Part shown: piece by piece, positions 54,159 to 63,970 of the stretch
Numbering within the stretch: the first letter of the stretch is position 1
Layout: every line of letters starts with the position of its first letter
Assembly (NCBI GenBank): GCA_963169565.1
Contig: CAUJDI010000056.1
Span: 42,832-106,831, forward strand
Reading direction: 5' to 3'
DNA length: 64,000 nucleotides
From: Bacillota bacterium
GTDB lineage: Bacteria > Bacillota > Clostridia > Christensenellales > Aristaeellaceae
The notes under the pieces: generated by a model
The model's database searches: none
What the model was told of the DNA's origin: nothing
The model's input: the letters and a program-made list of their open reading frames with translations, nothing else
Made by a program: the position numbers and the translations under genes

Positions 54159-54785
54159 ATGAACGTACTGTTGATCAACGGGAGCACCCGCAGGGAAGGC
54201 TGCACGGCCGCGGCACTGGGTGTGGTGGCGGAAACGCTCCGGAATGAAGGGATAGAAAGTGAAATCGTCTGGGTCGGGAAAGACCCCGTCCGGGACTGCA
54301 CAGGCTGCCTGGCCTGCCGGAAGCTGGACAATGCCTGCGTGTTCGGGGACGACCGGGTGAACGGGCTGATCCAAAAGGCAAAGGCGGCCGACGGCTTCGT
54401 GTTCGGCTCCCCGGTCTATTTTTCAAACGCCACCGGCGCCCTGCACTGCCTGCTCAACCGGATGTTCTACTCCAGCTCCGCCGTGTTCCGGGGCAAACCC
54501 GGGGCTGTCCTGGTCTCCGCCCGGAGGGCGGGCACCACCGCGTCGCTGGAAAGCCTGTACCAGTACCTGGCCTACTGCGAGATGCCCATCGTCACCTCCA
54601 GCTACTGGAACATGGTGCACGGCTTCACGCCGGAGGACGTGCAGAAGGACCTGGAAGGGATGCAGACCCTGCGCAACCTGGGCAGGAACATGGCCTGGCA
54701 CCTCAGGTGCCTGCAGGCCGTAAAGGACGCGGGGCTGGTGAAGCCCGCCAACGAGTACAGCGCGCGGACACATTTCATCCGGTAA
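54159..54785 (+). CDS. Flavodoxin-family / NADPH-dependent FMN reductase-like protein
   Basis: A 208-residue flavodoxin-fold protein. The FMN phosphate loop is NGSTRREGCTAAAL and the aromatic-flavin loop SPVYFSNATGALHCLLNR. CTGCLACRKLDNACVF holds a CxxC(x6)C, typical of the iron-sulfur flavoprotein-like and NAD(P)H-dependent oxidoreductases of anaerobes; only three cysteines are present, so a bound cluster is unsure. The ATG at 54159 has GGGGG before it and begins the conserved MNVLLINGS. Likely an electron carrier or quinone reductase. Confidence 0.85.
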   Translation: MNVLLINGSTRREGCTAAALGVVAETLRNEGIESEIVWVGKDPVRDCTGCLACRKLDNACVFGDDRVNGLIQKAKAADGFVFGSPVYFSNATGALHCLLNRMFYSSSAVFRGKPGAVLVSARRAGTTASLESLYQYLAYCEMPIVTSSYWNMVHGFTPEDVQKDLEGMQTLRNLGRNMAWHLRCLQAVKDAGLVKPANEYSARTHFIR

Positions 54786-54851
54786 AACTGTTGCCGGGAG
54801 ATTCATCTGCCTACGGAACCCACTGCCAAGCGGATCGAACAGGGAAGGTAA

Positions 54852-55406
54852 ATGAGCGACATGCCCGAGGAGATGGACCTTTCCGAGGATGCGGCGGAAA
54901 ATTGCGGCTTTGTCCGCGGGGAAGACCTGTTCCGCCTGCGCGCGGCGGCGATCATCCTGAGGGACCGCCGGGTCCTGATGGCCGTGAATGAACGGAATTC
55001 CTATTATTATTCGGTGGGCGGCGCGGTCCACCTGGGTGAATCGGTCCGGGAGGCCGTGGTGCGCGAGGTGCTGGAGGAGACCGGCGCGCTGATGGAGGTG
55101 GACCGTCTGGCCTTTGTCCATGAGAACTTTTTTATCGGGGAGGACGGCCTGCGTTGGCACGAGGTCGCATTCTACTTCCTGATGAAGGTGCCGGACGGCT
55201 TCGCCCCCCGCGACGGCAGCCTCTCCATGGCGGGCGTTTCGGAGCACATGGTCTGGCTGCCGGTGGACAGGTTCAAAGATTATAAGGCCCACCCCGCCTT
55301 TTTTGCCCTGGAACTCCCCCGGCTGGGCGAAGGCGTCCGGCACATCCTGACCCGGGAGCCTCCCTTGACGGCGACAGGATCCGTTTCGCTCATCCTAAAC
55401 GAATGA
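54852..55406 (+). CDS. NUDIX hydrolase
   Basis: A 184-residue pyrophosphohydrolase. The Nudix box runs from Gly57 to about residue 79 (GAVHLGESVREAVVREVLEETGA), with the metal-binding REVLEE intact. The substrate (a nucleoside diphosphate derivative) cannot be deduced. Its last five codons lie inside the 55392-55502 repeated element, whose GAATGA provides the stop codon, so the C-terminus seems to have been set by the insertion. About 66 bases follow the flavodoxin gene. Confidence 0.85.
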   Translation: MSDMPEEMDLSEDAAENCGFVRGEDLFRLRAAAIILRDRRVLMAVNERNSYYYSVGGAVHLGESVREAVVREVLEETGALMEVDRLAFVHENFFIGEDGLRWHEVAFYFLMKVPDGFAPRDGSLSMAGVSEHMVWLPVDRFKDYKAHPAFFALELPRLGEGVRHILTREPPLTATGSVSLILNE

Positions 55407-55502
55407 ACAGACGCACCGATGGGGCGGAAATCTTTGATGGCTCCGCTCAGCCAAATGAAAAAGAACACCTCATCAAAGTGTTTATGATTGAGTTTCGTAT
55501 TA
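55392..55502. repeat. Small inverted-repeat element, copy B (about 110 bp)
   Basis: Begins atcctaaacgaatga and ends gattgagtttcgtatta; the ends are imperfect inverted copies. It shares with copy A (60941-61101) the start, the central atggctccgctcagcc and the end ctcatcaaag(c/t)gttta. It exactly fills the gap between the convergent NUDIX and VOC genes and supplies both stop codons. Confidence 0.8.
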
Positions 55503-55883
55503 CACGGTGATCTCGATCAGGTTCCCCTCAAAGCCGATCACGCAGCTTTCATAATACCCGTCGCCGGTCACCCTCGGCCCGCTCTGGACCCTGTATCCAC
55601 CGGCCTTCAGCCGTTCGGTCAGCCCGTCCACCCCTTCCCGGCTGCCCGCGCTGAACGCGAGGTGGCTCAGGCTGGTCCTGCCCTCCGGGCTGCCGCCGTC
55701 CCCAAGGCCCGGCCTGTTCATGACCTCCAGCCGGGCACCCCCGTCAAAGGTCAGGAAGCAGGACCTGAAGCCCGTCGCCGGGTTGTGGTAATCCGTGCCG
55801 GCCTCTGCGCCCAGGAAGATCCGGAAGAAGTCCTTCGCGCCCTGGAGGTCCCTGACATATACCGCCGCGTGCTCGATCCTCAT
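55500..55883 (-). CDS. VOC-family (glyoxalase/bleomycin-resistance-like) protein
   Basis: A 127-residue protein of the vicinal-oxygen-chelate fold, made of two beta-alpha-beta-beta-beta units (IEHAAVYVRDLQGAKDFFRIFLGAEAGTDYHN ... HLAFSAGSREGVDGLTERLKAGGYRVQSGPRVTGDGYYESCVIGFEGNLIEITV). Metal ligands His4 and the C-terminal Glu are in their usual places. Reaction unknown (lactoylglutathione lyase-like or binding protein). Its stop codon TAA is the outer edge of the repeat element 55392-55502. GGGAAC ribosome site is moderate. Confidence 0.85.
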   Translation of the reverse strand: MRIEHAAVYVRDLQGAKDFFRIFLGAEAGTDYHNPATGFRSCFLTFDGGARLEVMNRPGLGDGGSPEGRTSLSHLAFSAGSREGVDGLTERLKAGGYRVQSGPRVTGDGYYESCVIGFEGNLIEITV

Positions 55884-55939
55884 GTTCCCTCCGCTCCCCT
55901 GTTCCGTTTCCCTTCAGGCCCGTCAGCGTCCCGGGCGGA

Positions 55940-57715
55940 TCACGCCGCGCTGAGCGTGTACAGCGCGTAGAAGTAGCCGCGCTTCCCCATCAGCTCCTCA
56001 AAGGTGCCCCGCTCCTGGACCGCGCCGTTTTTCATCGCCACGATCTCATCATAGCGCCGAAGCAGTTTCTCCTCCAGCCGGTGGGTGACGATGACGCGCG
56101 TCAGGCCGGAGATATCGAGGATGGAATTGGTGACTTCAAAGGCCGTCGCGCTGTCCAGCGCGGCGGTCGCCTCATCCACCAGCAGCAGGGGCGTGCTGCG
56201 CAGCAGGCAGCGGGCGATGGAGACGCGCTGGCGCTCCCCGCCGGACAGCTCGCTGCCGTTCTCGCCGCACCGGGCGTCCTCCCCGCGCCGGGCGATAAAG
56301 CCGTCCAGCCCGGACAGGCGGATGGCCTCCGTGACCCTTTCGTCATCAAACTCCTTGAACAGCGTGATGTTCTCCCGGATGGTGCTGTCAAAGACGAAGA
56401 CGTCCTGCTGCACCAGGGACACCAGGTCATAGAGGGATTCGGCGCTGATCCCGCGCAGTTCCTTCCCGTCAAAGCGGATGGCGCCCTCATACCGGTCGTC
56501 AGACCCCATCAGGAGGTTGAGCAGGGTCGATTTCCCGGAGCCCGAGGCGCCGACCAAGGCATAGCTCTTCCCGGCCTCAAAGCGCAGGGTTAGATCCTCC
56601 AGCACCGAGCCTCCCTCCTCATACCGGAAGCTCAGGTTTTCAAGCGATACGCCCTCCCTGAGCACCGCGGGCACCGGGTCGCCCTGCGCGCGCACGTTGC
56701 GCCCGACGGCCAGCGCCAGCTTGTCCACCAGCGCCAGGGCTGCCCTGCGGTTGGCCAGGATGACCGGGACCTCCCCGATGGGGGCGATGACAAAGTTCAT
56801 CAGCTGGACAAAGATGATCACCACGCCGGGGGTGACCCCGCTTCCGGTGATGGCCAGCCAGGCGCCGATGAGGAACACGCCCATCTGGGCGAAGATCGCC
56901 GCGCCGGTGCTGTACATCTTGACCAGATCCTCCGCCATCCGGCGTTCCCTGGCGCTCCTCTCAAGCTCCCGGTTGCTCCGGTTGAACAGGCTGATGATCT
57001 CCTTTTCCGCCTTGAAGCTCTTCACGACGGAAAAGCCGCTGAGGATGTCCTTGGCCTGCCGCACGAAGGCCTCGTTCCTGTCGGATACCCCTTTTTCCTT
57101 TTTCTCCAGCTGTTTCCCGGTCGCGAGTGACACCATCACCGGGACCAGGGACAGGGCCAGCGCCGCCCCGGTCAGCACCGGGCTGTAGTACAGCATCAGC
57201 GCCAGCGCGCCCAAAAGGTTGGCCAGATGGATCAGCAGGGAAAACTGCCGCGCCAGGTAGTTGGCCTGGACAGAGGCCGCGTCGTTGGTCAGCGCGCTGA
57301 TGTAGGTGCCGGCGCTCTCCCCTTTGAAGGAGCCGATGCTTTTTCTGGTGATCTCCGCGAACGCCTTCTCCTTGTACTGCGTCATCGCCCGCTGGAGGAA
57401 GCGGGGGAGCGCCTGGCGCTGGATGGCATAGGCCGCCATGAAGACGATAAAGGCGGCCAGGCACCACCAGGCCGCCTGGGCCAGTTGGGCCTGTGTACCG
57501 CCAGCGGAGATGTCCAGCAGGACCTTGAGCAGGTAGGAAATGGCCAGGTTGAAGGCGGCCAGCAGCAGCGTCATGACCGCGGCCAGCGCCGTCATGCCCC
57601 TGTTGTTCCGGTAAAAGGCGGCCGTGTACTGTCTGCGCAGCGCAAGCGCCTCAGGGGCCGGCCTGCCGGGCTTCTTTTTATCTTTCACCGTGGTTGTCGC
57701 TTTCTCTCTGTCCAT
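55940..57715 (-). CDS. ABC exporter, fused membrane and ATPase domains
   Basis: A 591-residue half-transporter of the multidrug/lipid type: six helices in the membrane domain (about residues 40-320), then the ATPase domain with Walker A GASGSGKST, Q-loop VSLVQQDVFVFDSTIRENI, signature LSGGERQRVSIARCLL, Walker B LLLVDEATAALD and H-loop IVTHRLEE. It would work as a homodimer or with a partner elsewhere. The ATG at 57715 is chosen because AGGAGGC lies right before it. Substrate unknown. Confidence 0.9.
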   Translation of the reverse strand: MDREKATTTVKDKKKPGRPAPEALALRRQYTAAFYRNNRGMTALAAVMTLLLAAFNLAISYLLKVLLDISAGGTQAQLAQAAWWCLAAFIVFMAAYAIQRQALPRFLQRAMTQYKEKAFAEITRKSIGSFKGESAGTYISALTNDAASVQANYLARQFSLLIHLANLLGALALMLYYSPVLTGAALALSLVPVMVSLATGKQLEKKEKGVSDRNEAFVRQAKDILSGFSVVKSFKAEKEIISLFNRSNRELERSARERRMAEDLVKMYSTGAAIFAQMGVFLIGAWLAITGSGVTPGVVIIFVQLMNFVIAPIGEVPVILANRRAALALVDKLALAVGRNVRAQGDPVPAVLREGVSLENLSFRYEEGGSVLEDLTLRFEAGKSYALVGASGSGKSTLLNLLMGSDDRYEGAIRFDGKELRGISAESLYDLVSLVQQDVFVFDSTIRENITLFKEFDDERVTEAIRLSGLDGFIARRGEDARCGENGSELSGGERQRVSIARCLLRSTPLLLVDEATAALDSATAFEVTNSILDISGLTRVIVTHRLEEKLLRRYDEIVAMKNGAVQERGTFEELMGKRGYFYALYTLSAA

Positions 57716-57895
57716 TCTTCCGCCTCCTGTCACACAGGCAGTCGTCCGCGCGGCGCGGAGGGTTCACTTTTTTGGTTTTCCGGGTCACAAAGGCAGGGTA
57801 CCACAAGTATCGGGAAGCGCAAACAGAAAACCTGAAGGCTTCCCTTCCAAAAGAAAACCGCCTGCCGAAGGCGGTTCTCAGGGACTGGTCTTCTC

Positions 57896-58975
57896 TTACC
57901 TCGGAATATAGTTGCTGCGTATGTTCCTGACCGCCTCGATGCGCTTCTTGGCGAACACCTTGGCCGCCTGCTGGGAGGTGATGCCCTCTTTCTCCGCGAT
58001 ATCCAGGACCTCCAGCACCCGGTCATAGATCTTTTTCGTATCGGCCATCACGCGCTCCTTCACGTAGCCGTGCAGCTCATGGTAGACGTTGATGAGGCCG
58101 CCGGCGTTGATGACGAAGTCCGGGCAGTAGATGATGCCGCGCTCGCGGATCATGTTGCCGTGGATCTCCTCGTCCAGCAGCACGTTGTTGGCGGATCCCG
58201 CGATGACCGGCGCCTTGATCAGGGGGATGGTGTCGCCGTTGAGCGTGCCGCCCAGCGCACAGGGGCAGAACACGTCCGCGTCCGCGGCGTAGATGTCCTC
58301 CGGCTTGACGAACACCACCTCCGGGTGCTCCTGCGCCATGCGCTGGATGTGCTTCTGGTTGATTTCCGTGAAATAGATCTTCTTCGCCCCCGCCTCCAGC
58401 AGGTAGCCGATGAGGTAGTAGCCCGTCTGCCCCGCGCCCTGCACGGCAAAGGTGTGGGCGGAAATGTCGGATTCTCCGAACTTCTTCTGCAGCCCGGCCT
58501 TCACCCCGTGGAAAACACCCAGCGCCGTGATGGGGGACGGGTTGCCGGACTTTCCCTCCAGGCCAGCGACGTAGTCGGTCTCCATCGCCACGTAGCTCAT
58601 GTCCTTGGTGGTGGTGTTGACATCCTCCGCCGTGATGTAGCGGCCCGAGAGGCTCTGCACATAACGGCCCAGGGCGCGGAAATAGGCCTCGGACTTGAGG
58701 GTCGCCGCGTCGCCGATGAGCACGGTCTTCCCGCCGCCCAGGTTGAGCCCGGCGGCCGCCGACTTGTAGGTCATGCCGCGCGCCAGGCGCAGGCAGTCGA
58801 TCAGCGCGTCCTCTTCCGTCGCGTAGTTCCAGATGCGCGTCCCGCCCAGCGCCGGGCCCAGGGTGGTGTTGTGGATGACCGTGATGCCCTTCAGGCCCGT
58901 GGACTGGTCGTAGAAATAGACCACCTGCTCGTACTGGTGCTTCTGCATGTAGTCGAAGACTTTGAACTCTCCCAT
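57896..58975 (-). CDS. Leucine dehydrogenase (Glu/Leu/Phe/Val dehydrogenase family)
   Basis: A 359-residue NAD-dependent amino-acid dehydrogenase that converts leucine, valine or isoleucine to the 2-oxoacid and ammonia, reversibly. Marks: catalytic lysine region GMTYKSAAAGLNLGGGKTVLIGD, LGPALGGTRIWNY, and the NAD fold TFAVQGAGQTGYYLIGYLLEAGAKKIYFTEIN with the C-terminal VINAGGLINVYHELHGY. Start at ATG 58975 with GGAGGGAA before it. It is divergent from the butyrate kinase and branched-chain 2-oxoacid oxidoreductase genes, which carry out the next steps. Confidence 0.9.
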   Translation of the reverse strand: MGEFKVFDYMQKHQYEQVVYFYDQSTGLKGITVIHNTTLGPALGGTRIWNYATEEDALIDCLRLARGMTYKSAAAGLNLGGGKTVLIGDAATLKSEAYFRALGRYVQSLSGRYITAEDVNTTTKDMSYVAMETDYVAGLEGKSGNPSPITALGVFHGVKAGLQKKFGESDISAHTFAVQGAGQTGYYLIGYLLEAGAKKIYFTEINQKHIQRMAQEHPEVVFVKPEDIYAADADVFCPCALGGTLNGDTIPLIKAPVIAGSANNVLLDEEIHGNMIRERGIIYCPDFVINAGGLINVYHELHGYVKERVMADTKKIYDRVLEVLDIAEKEGITSQQAAKVFAKKRIEAVRNIRSNYIPR

Positions 58976-59003
58976 ATTCCCTCCGTATGCGGCGTTTTGT
59001 TGC

Positions 59004-59032
59004 ATCATATTCCCAATACAATAAAAAAACAA
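59004..59032 (-). promoter_or_regulatory. Promoter of the leucine dehydrogenase gene
   Basis: TTGTTT (59032-59027), 17-base spacer, TATGAT (59009-59004) on the minus strand, 28 bases before the ATG. Confidence 0.6.
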
Positions 59033-59179
59033 TATACAGAATGGTCACAGACCTATATATTGCCAAAAGGAAGGATTTCGGTATCCTGATTTTTAATAGA
59101 GACCGTCAGCATCCCGTCCCGAACAGGCCGCCGGCGTCGATATCCCCTGGCGGCGGACCAAAGCGATCACGGAGCGCGC

Positions 59180-60244
59180 ATGAAGATTCTCGTTCTCAAC
59201 CTGGGTTCGACGTCCACCAAGGCGGGGGTGTTTGAGGACACGCTGCTGCTGCGGGGGCAGACCATCCGGCACGACAAGGCCGAGCTGGCGGAATACGGCG
59301 GCATCCTGGGGCAGAAGGAGTACCGCAAGACGAAACTGAAGGAATGGCTGGACGGGCAGGGTTTCCGCCTAGGGGACATGGCGGTCATCGCCGCGCGCGG
59401 CGGCCTCATCCGGCCGGTTGAAGGCGGGATCTTCCGGATCGACGCCGCCGCCGCCGCGGACGCGGCAGGCGGGAAGTACGGGATGCACCCGGCCAACGTC
59501 GGGATGCTCATCGCGCATGAGTGGGGCGTTGAGCACGGCATCCCCGCCGTGTTCCTGGACGCGCCGGCGACGGATGAGCTCAGCGCCCTGGCGAGGGTGT
59601 CGGGCTTTAACGGCGTGACCCGCCGCAGCATCTTCCACGCACTCAACGCAAAGCGCGTCGTCCGCCTCTACTGTTCGGAGCACGGGCTGGATCCCCTGAA
59701 GGGCCGCTTCATCGTCGCCCACATGGGCGGGGGCATCACCGTCTCAGCCATTGACGGCCTGCGCGCGGTGGACCTCAACAGCGGCGTGGACGGCGAGGGG
59801 CCTTTTACCCCGGAGCGCGCCGGCAGCCTGCCGGCGCAGGCGGTGCTGAAACTGGTCCGCGAGTACGGGGGGGACACAGCGCGCCTGCAGGAGGACCTGT
59901 ACCGCAAGGGAGGGCTGCAGTCCTACTTCGGCACAAACAACGTCACGGCGCTCCTCAAACGGGCGGAGAAGGAGCCCGAGGTCAGCCTGGTGCTGGACGC
60001 GATGATCTACAACGTCGCCAAGTGCGTCGGGGCGATGGCCGCGGCGCTCTCCGGCCGGGTCGACCGGATCCTGCTCACCGGCGGGATCGCCTACAATCCG
60101 GGGCAGATGGACAGCCTCATCGCCCGGGTAAACTGGATCACAGGCTGCACGGTGTACCCGGGCGAGGACGAGCTGGCCGCGCTGGCGGAAGGCGCATTCC
60201 GCTGGCTCACGGGAGCGGAAGAGGCGAAAAGCATCGATGGCTGA
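59180..60244 (+). CDS. buk: Butyrate kinase (branched-chain fatty-acid kinase)
   Basis: A 354-residue acetokinase-family enzyme that makes ATP from butyryl or branched-chain acyl phosphate. Start MKILVLNLGSTSTKAGVFEDTLLL holds the ATP phosphate loop; GRFIVAHMGGGITVSAIDGLRAVDLNSGVDGEGPFTPERAGSLP and DRILLTGGIAYNPGQMDSL are typical Buk motifs. Being in the vor operon, its natural substrates are likely isovaleryl-, isobutyryl- and 2-methylbutyryl phosphate. Phosphotransbutyrylase (ptb), often adjacent, is absent from the window. Confidence 0.92.
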   Translation: MKILVLNLGSTSTKAGVFEDTLLLRGQTIRHDKAELAEYGGILGQKEYRKTKLKEWLDGQGFRLGDMAVIAARGGLIRPVEGGIFRIDAAAAADAAGGKYGMHPANVGMLIAHEWGVEHGIPAVFLDAPATDELSALARVSGFNGVTRRSIFHALNAKRVVRLYCSEHGLDPLKGRFIVAHMGGGITVSAIDGLRAVDLNSGVDGEGPFTPERAGSLPAQAVLKLVREYGGDTARLQEDLYRKGGLQSYFGTNNVTALLKRAEKEPEVSLVLDAMIYNVAKCVGAMAAALSGRVDRILLTGGIAYNPGQMDSLIARVNWITGCTVYPGEDELAALAEGAFRWLTGAEEAKSIDG

Positions 60245-60941
60245 TCTGTCCGCCGCCTTCCCGCCGCATGATGTCAGGATCTTTGTCATCCTGGGCGCTT
60301 ACGGCGCGGGAAAGACGGAGTTCTCCGTGAACCTCGCGCTGGCGCTGGCCGCACGGGGCCGGAGGACGGCGCTGGCGGACCTGGACATCGTCAACCCCTA
60401 TTTCCGCTCCCGCGAGAAATCCGCCCTGCTTGCCAATAAGGGCGTCCGGCTCATCGCGCCGCAGGGCGAACTGCGGGACGCGGACCTGCCGGTGATCCCC
60501 GCTGACCTGCGGACCCTGCTGGATGACACGGGCCTGACCGGCGTCATCGACCTGGGCGGCGACCCCGCCGGGGCCCGCGCGCTGGCGGCGTTTTCCGGGG
60601 ATCTCCTCTCCCTGCACCCGGCAGTCTGGTACGTGCTCAACCGCTCCCGCTTTGAGAACGCCGACGCGCGCAGGGCTATTCAAAGCCTTCAGGGGATCCA
60701 GGCAGTCCTGGGCCTTCGGGTGACCGGCCTTGTCAGCAACACCCACCTGCTGTCCGACACCGATGCGGCGCTGGTGCGGGAAGGGGCGGCCTTCGCCGGG
60801 GAGGTCGCAGTACTCACCGGCCTGCCGGTCGCCTGCCACGCAGTGCGGGACAGCCTGGCCCCGGAACTGGCTGATCTGCATCCCCTGTTCCCGATGACAC
60901 TCCGGATGAACCGGCCCTGGGAAGACAATTGGGAAGACTAA
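60237..60941 (+). CDS. P-loop ATPase of unknown role in the buk-vor operon
   Basis: A 234-residue soluble SIMIBI-type P-loop protein. Walker A-like VILGAYGAGKTEFSVNLALALA (residues 17-38) is followed by TALADLDIVNPYFRSREK, a switch-like acidic motif as in MinD/ArsA relatives, and GVIDLGGDPAGARAL. The missing first lysine of the deviant MinD motif suggests it is nearer to HypB/CooC or to an unnamed class. It overlaps the buk stop by eight bases and precedes the vor genes, so a cofactor-loading or assembly role for the ferredoxin oxidoreductase is conceivable but not shown. Its TAA stop is the edge of a repeated element. Confidence 0.7.
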   Translation: MADLSAAFPPHDVRIFVILGAYGAGKTEFSVNLALALAARGRRTALADLDIVNPYFRSREKSALLANKGVRLIAPQGELRDADLPVIPADLRTLLDDTGLTGVIDLGGDPAGARALAAFSGDLLSLHPAVWYVLNRSRFENADARRAIQSLQGIQAVLGLRVTGLVSNTHLLSDTDAALVREGAAFAGEVAVLTGLPVACHAVRDSLAPELADLHPLFPMTLRMNRPWEDNWED

Positions 60942-61101
60942 TACTAAACGAATGAGGAAACGCAAAGATGGGACGAGAATTTTTCATGGCTCCGCTCAGC
61001 CGAAAGAATGAGGCGTAGCGGAAGCCTACGCCGAATGAAAGAGGCAACGCGGAGGCGGAAAAAGACCGGCTCATCAAAGCGTTTACGATTGAGTTTAGTA
61101 T
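60941..61101. repeat. Small inverted-repeat (MITE-like) element, copy A (161 bp)
   Basis: Ends are perfect nine-base inverted repeats, atactaaac (60941-60949) and gtttagtat (61093-61101); further internal pairing (AAACGC and GATG blocks near both ends) predicts a long hairpin. Compared with copy B it has about 50 extra bases in the middle containing the short hairpin ggcgtag...ctacgcc. It exactly fills the gap between the P-loop ATPase gene and the ferredoxin subunit gene. Confidence 0.82.
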
Positions 61102-61117
61102 CATGAAGGAGAAACGG

Positions 61118-61339
61118 ATGAAAGCGAAAGTGACCTTCCGGCTGGAACGCTGCAAGGGCTGCGGGCTGTGCGTGAGCGTGTGCCCGAAGAAGATCCTGAG
61201 GCTTGACGAAACCGTCACCAACATCAAGGGCTACCACCCCTCCGGGATCACCGACCAGGGCCTGTGCATCGCCTGCGGCAACTGCGCGCGCATCTGCCCG
61301 GACAGCGTGATCACCGTGACCAAGAACCTGGAGGATTGA
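61118..61339 (+). CDS. vorD: 2-oxoacid:ferredoxin oxidoreductase, delta (ferredoxin-like) subunit
   Basis: A 73-residue protein carrying two [4Fe-4S] motifs, CKGCGLCVSVCPKK and CIACGNCARICPDS. It takes electrons from the catalytic subunits to ferredoxin. The ATG at 61118 is chosen because AAGGAG stands six bases before it; the ATG at 61103 is inside the end of the repeated element. First vor gene, with the alpha subunit two bases after its stop. Confidence 0.9.
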   Translation: MKAKVTFRLERCKGCGLCVSVCPKKILRLDETVTNIKGYHPSGITDQGLCIACGNCARICPDSVITVTKNLED

Positions 61340-61341
61340 GC

Positions 61342-62410
<1,069 letters not shown>

Positions 62411-62418
<8 letters not shown>

Positions 62419-63163
62419 ACAGGTCGTCTATGCCCGCAGCAAAGGGCTCAAGGACGTTGAAACGCACTACTGCCCCGGTTGCCACCACGGCATCATCCAC
62501 AAGCTGATCGCCGAGGTCCTGGTGGAGATGGACCTGCTGGACCGCGCGGTGGGCATCAGCCCCGTCGGCTGCGCGGTGCTGGCGTATGACTACTTCAACT
62601 GCGACTTTGTCCAGGCCGCCCACGGCCGCGCCCCGGCGGTGGCCACAGGCATCAAGCGCACCCGGCCGGACCTGCTGGTCTTCGCCTACCAGGGCGACGG
62701 CGACCTGGCCTCCATCGGCGCGGCGGAGATCGTGCACGCGACGATGCGCGGGGAAAAGCACACCACCATCTTCATCAACAACGCCATCTACGGCATGACC
62801 GGCGGGCAGATGGCCCCCACCACCCTCATCGGGCAGAAATCCACCACCTCCCCCTCCGGCCGCAGCCAGGCGCAGCACGGCCTGCCCATCCGGATAGCCG
62901 AGATGCTCTCCACCCTGGACGGCATGGCCTACGCCGAGCGGGTGTGCGTGGCGGACATCCCCAACCTGCTCAAGGCGAAAAAGGCGATCAAAAAGGCCTT
63001 CAGCCTCCAGCAGCAGGGCATTGGCCACACCTTTGTCGAGTTCCTCTCCACCTGCCCCACCAACTGGGGCATGACCCCGGTCGCCGCGGGGGAATGGCTC
63101 AAATCCGACATGGCGCAGTACTACCCCCTGGGCGTGAAGAAGGACGTGGAGGCGGCAAAATGA
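62411..63163 (+). CDS. vorA: Branched-chain 2-oxoacid:ferredoxin oxidoreductase, beta (thiamine diphosphate) subunit
   Basis: A 250-residue thiamine-diphosphate subunit. The cofactor motif reads YQGDGDLASIGAAEIVHATMRGEKHTTIFINNAIYGMTGGQ (GDG...NN). HYCPGCHHGI near residue 20 is the conserved cysteine motif of this subunit. Its ATG overlaps the alpha-subunit stop by eight bases. It holds the active site where the 2-oxoacid is decarboxylated. Confidence 0.9.
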
Positions 63164-63699
63164 CAAGGGAACTCATCATCGCGGGCTTTGGCGGCCAGGG
63201 CGTCATGGCCATGGGCAAGACCCTGATCGAGGCCGGGCTGAAAGAGGGTTTCAACGTGACCTGGGTGCCCTCCTACGGGCCGGAGATGCGCGGGGGCACC
63301 GCCAACTGCTCTGTGGTCATCTCCGACGAGCCCATCGGCTCCCCGGTCGTTACCCAGCCAACCGAGCTCATCGCCATGAACGGCCCCTCACTCACCCGCT
63401 TCCTCCCGCAGGTTTTGCCCGGCGGGCTCGTCCTCATCAATTCCTCCCAGGCGGAGGACCCCGTCTGCCGGACGGACGCCCGATGCTTCCTCATCCCCTG
63501 CATGGAGGAGGCGGGCAAGCTGGGCAACTTCAAGGTCGCCAACATGGTCATGCTGGGCGCCTACATCCAGGCCACCGGCGCCCTGAAAATGGAAACCATC
63601 CAGGACATGCTCGCCCACATCTTCCCCGGTCCCAAGGCGCACCTGGTGGAGCTGAACGTCCGCGCACTCCAGGCCGGGGCGGGGTATATCAGGGAATAA
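63160..63699 (+). CDS. vorC: Branched-chain 2-oxoacid:ferredoxin oxidoreductase, gamma subunit
   Basis: A 179-residue subunit starting at an ATGA overlap with the beta subunit. MTRELIIAGFGGQGVMAMGKTLIEAGLKEGFNVTWVPSYGPEMRGGTANCSVVISDEPIGSPVV is the typical gamma-domain sequence (GFGGQGV and the GPEMRGG loop) that binds CoA. Last gene of the buk-vor operon; followed by two tight hairpins. Confidence 0.9.
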   Translation: MTRELIIAGFGGQGVMAMGKTLIEAGLKEGFNVTWVPSYGPEMRGGTANCSVVISDEPIGSPVVTQPTELIAMNGPSLTRFLPQVLPGGLVLINSSQAEDPVCRTDARCFLIPCMEEAGKLGNFKVANMVMLGAYIQATGALKMETIQDMLAHIFPGPKAHLVELNVRALQAGAGYIRE

Positions 63700-63735
63700 A
63701 CGGTTCAAAGGTGAAAAGGACGGGGGAGGAAGACC

Positions 63736-63783
63736 CGGGGGATTTCATCCCCCGAACCCCCTGACAAGGGACTTCGTCCCTTG
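63736..63783. repeat. Tandem TTC-loop hairpins after the vor operon
   Basis: Two perfect eight-base-pair hairpins with the same TTC loop: cgggggat/atcccccg (63736-63743 and 63747-63754) and caagggac/gtcccttg (63765-63772 and 63776-63783). They probably mark the 3' end of the vor transcript; the shared style suggests a dispersed extragenic palindrome. Confidence 0.65.
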
Positions 63784-63784
63784 A

Positions 63785-63970
63785 CCCGTCTGTTTGGGTT
63801 TCATTGGAGAATGGTTCGGTTTTACTGAGTAAATTTATCAAAGGTCTTCACTGGATTGCGATAGAGTACACTGAAGTTCGCAACTTTGCCCAAGACAAGA
63901 GGATATGGGCAAGCCACTGGGACTCCGATACAATGGATGTTGCTAAGACATTCACAAGGAGGGAACCCCA
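63785..63970. other. A/T-rich intergenic DNA before a truncated gene
   Basis: Base composition changes abruptly to A/T-rich after the vor operon. No complete gene is present; weak promoter-like TATA-type hexamers exist. It may be the border of transferred DNA. Confidence 0.4.
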
